Shown piece after piece: positions 5,166 to 5,657 of a DNA stretch of 5,657 bases. This stretch comes from Acidiferrobacteraceae bacterium. GTDB lineage: Bacteria; Pseudomonadota; Gammaproteobacteria; Arenicellales; UBA868. Location: contig PCBE01000099.1 in the NCBI GenBank assembly GCA_002731295.1, forward strand, positions 3,072 through 8,728, read 5' to 3'. The stretch's first letter is position 1. Every line of letters starts with the position of its first letter. The notes under the pieces are model-generated. The model saw nothing but the letters and a program-made list of their open reading frames with translations. It had not been told where the DNA came from and did no database searches. A program made the translations under genes and the position numbers.

Positions 5166-5630
5166 TTAGGTCAGGAGCGCAAACAGCGTCTGGGCATCAC
5201 GCGACCTGAGAATAGCTTCTCGTTGCTCTCTATTGTTAAACGTTTCTGCCAGACTGGCCAGTATGTTGAGGTGCTGTTCTGTGGCGTTAGCTGGTACCAG
5301 CAGCCCCACAATCAGCTGGATAGGTTTATCATCTACCGAATCAAAATCAAGCGCTTGCCGCAATCGGATTACCGCAGCCAATGGTTCGGTCAGGCCATTC
5401 AAGCGCCCGTGAGGTAAGGCAATCCCACCGCCTATCCCCGTACTTCCTAGTCGCTCGCGTTCATTGAGCACTTGGAACACAGTGTCTCGATGCAGATCAG
5501 ATCGATTATGAGACAGTAATCCGGCGAGTTCCTCGAGCATTCTTTTCTTGCTGGGAGCTGAGACGTTTAGCCGTATTCTGCTCGTGCTGAGTAATCCTGT
5601 TAAAAGACGGGGATGTGCTGTCGAATTCAT
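5166..5630 (-). CDS. ptsN: EIIA-Ntr (PtsN), nitrogen-PTS regulatory protein
   Basis: Terminal phosphate acceptor of the nitrogen PTS. In enteric bacteria its phosphorylation state controls potassium transport (TrkA, KdpD) and other processes through protein contacts rather than sugar uptake. The protein has 154 residues (E. coli 163) and consists of one PTS_EIIA type-2 domain. The landmarks are SKKRMLEELAGLL (27-39), RERLGSTGIGGG (58-69) and the active-site His74 in GIALPHGRL. These are followed by LDFDSVDDKPIQLIVGLLVPA (93-113 region) and a late HLNILASLAE helix. ATG at 5630 fits the family N-terminus. The frame stays open to the window edge without another standard start, so a slightly longer form cannot be excluded. 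Only a weak GAAGAA precedes it. It is the first visible gene of the minus-strand operon. In relatives hpf and rpoN usually lie just upstream, which would be beyond the right edge. Confidence 0.95.
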   Translation of the reverse strand: MNSTAHPRLLTGLLSTSRIRLNVSAPSKKRMLEELAGLLSHNRSDLHRDTVFQVLNERERLGSTGIGGGIALPHGRLNGLTEPLAAVIRLRQALDFDSVDDKPIQLIVGLLVPANATEQHLNILASLAETFNNREQREAILRSRDAQTLFALLT

Positions 5631-5657
5631 GGGCGCATATTCTTCGGAAGACAGTTT

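Noticed and set aside
5160..5417. Plus-strand reading of 85 residues opposite ptsN
   Set aside because: Antisense to the conserved EIIA-Ntr domain; no domain or credible ribosome site.
5631..5657. Remnant of hpf or another gene at the right edge
   Set aside because: Only 27 bases are available; too little to identify anything.

Overview
The window looks like a chromosomal segment of a gammaproteobacterium of about 50% GC. The main reason is a compact PTS-Ntr (nitrogen phosphotransferase) cluster on the minus strand, ptsN-rapZ-npr-EI, whose rapZ-type ATPase and EIIA-Ntr are full length. Facing it on the plus strand is a two-component pair that most resembles NarX/NarL of enteric bacteria. The order, with an Enzyme I gene directly after npr, resembles the arrangement in some non-enteric gammaproteobacteria more than the E. 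coli rpoN-hpf-ptsN-rapZ-npr order. No insertion sequence, tRNA, rRNA or CRISPR was seen, and I cannot name a genus.

Plus strand, 1-1861: the 3' end of an unidentified gene (2-151) enters from the left edge. A short gap follows, with two small perfect inverted repeats on either side of its start. Next comes a HisKA_3-type histidine kinase (214-1167) with a HAMP-like N-terminus but no membrane or sensor domain. A NarL/FixJ-family response regulator follows, starting at 1160 or 1196. A gap of only 43 bases, without a convincing terminator, separates it from the end of the opposing operon.

Minus strand, 5630 down to 1905, transcribed right to left: ptsN (EIIA-Ntr), a 61-base gap with an AAC-rich leader lacking a Shine-Dalgarno sequence, rapZ, npr (HPr-like; one base after rapZ), a PtsI-type Enzyme I without a GAF domain (TAGTG junction with npr), and a 102-residue S24/LexA-peptidase-like protein (ATGA overlap with EI). 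The last four genes are so tightly packed that they almost certainly share one transcript with coupled translation.

Working together: EI takes phosphate from phosphoenolpyruvate and passes it to His16 of the HPr-like protein and then to His74 of EIIA-Ntr. No sugar permease is present, so the relay is presumably regulatory. RapZ is the usual neighbour. The S24-like protein is the most unusual member: it has the LexA/UmuD' core fold signature and the catalytic serine, but arginine where the catalytic lysine should be, no DNA-binding domain, and its start codon overlaps the EI stop codon. It is the best candidate for something undescribed here.
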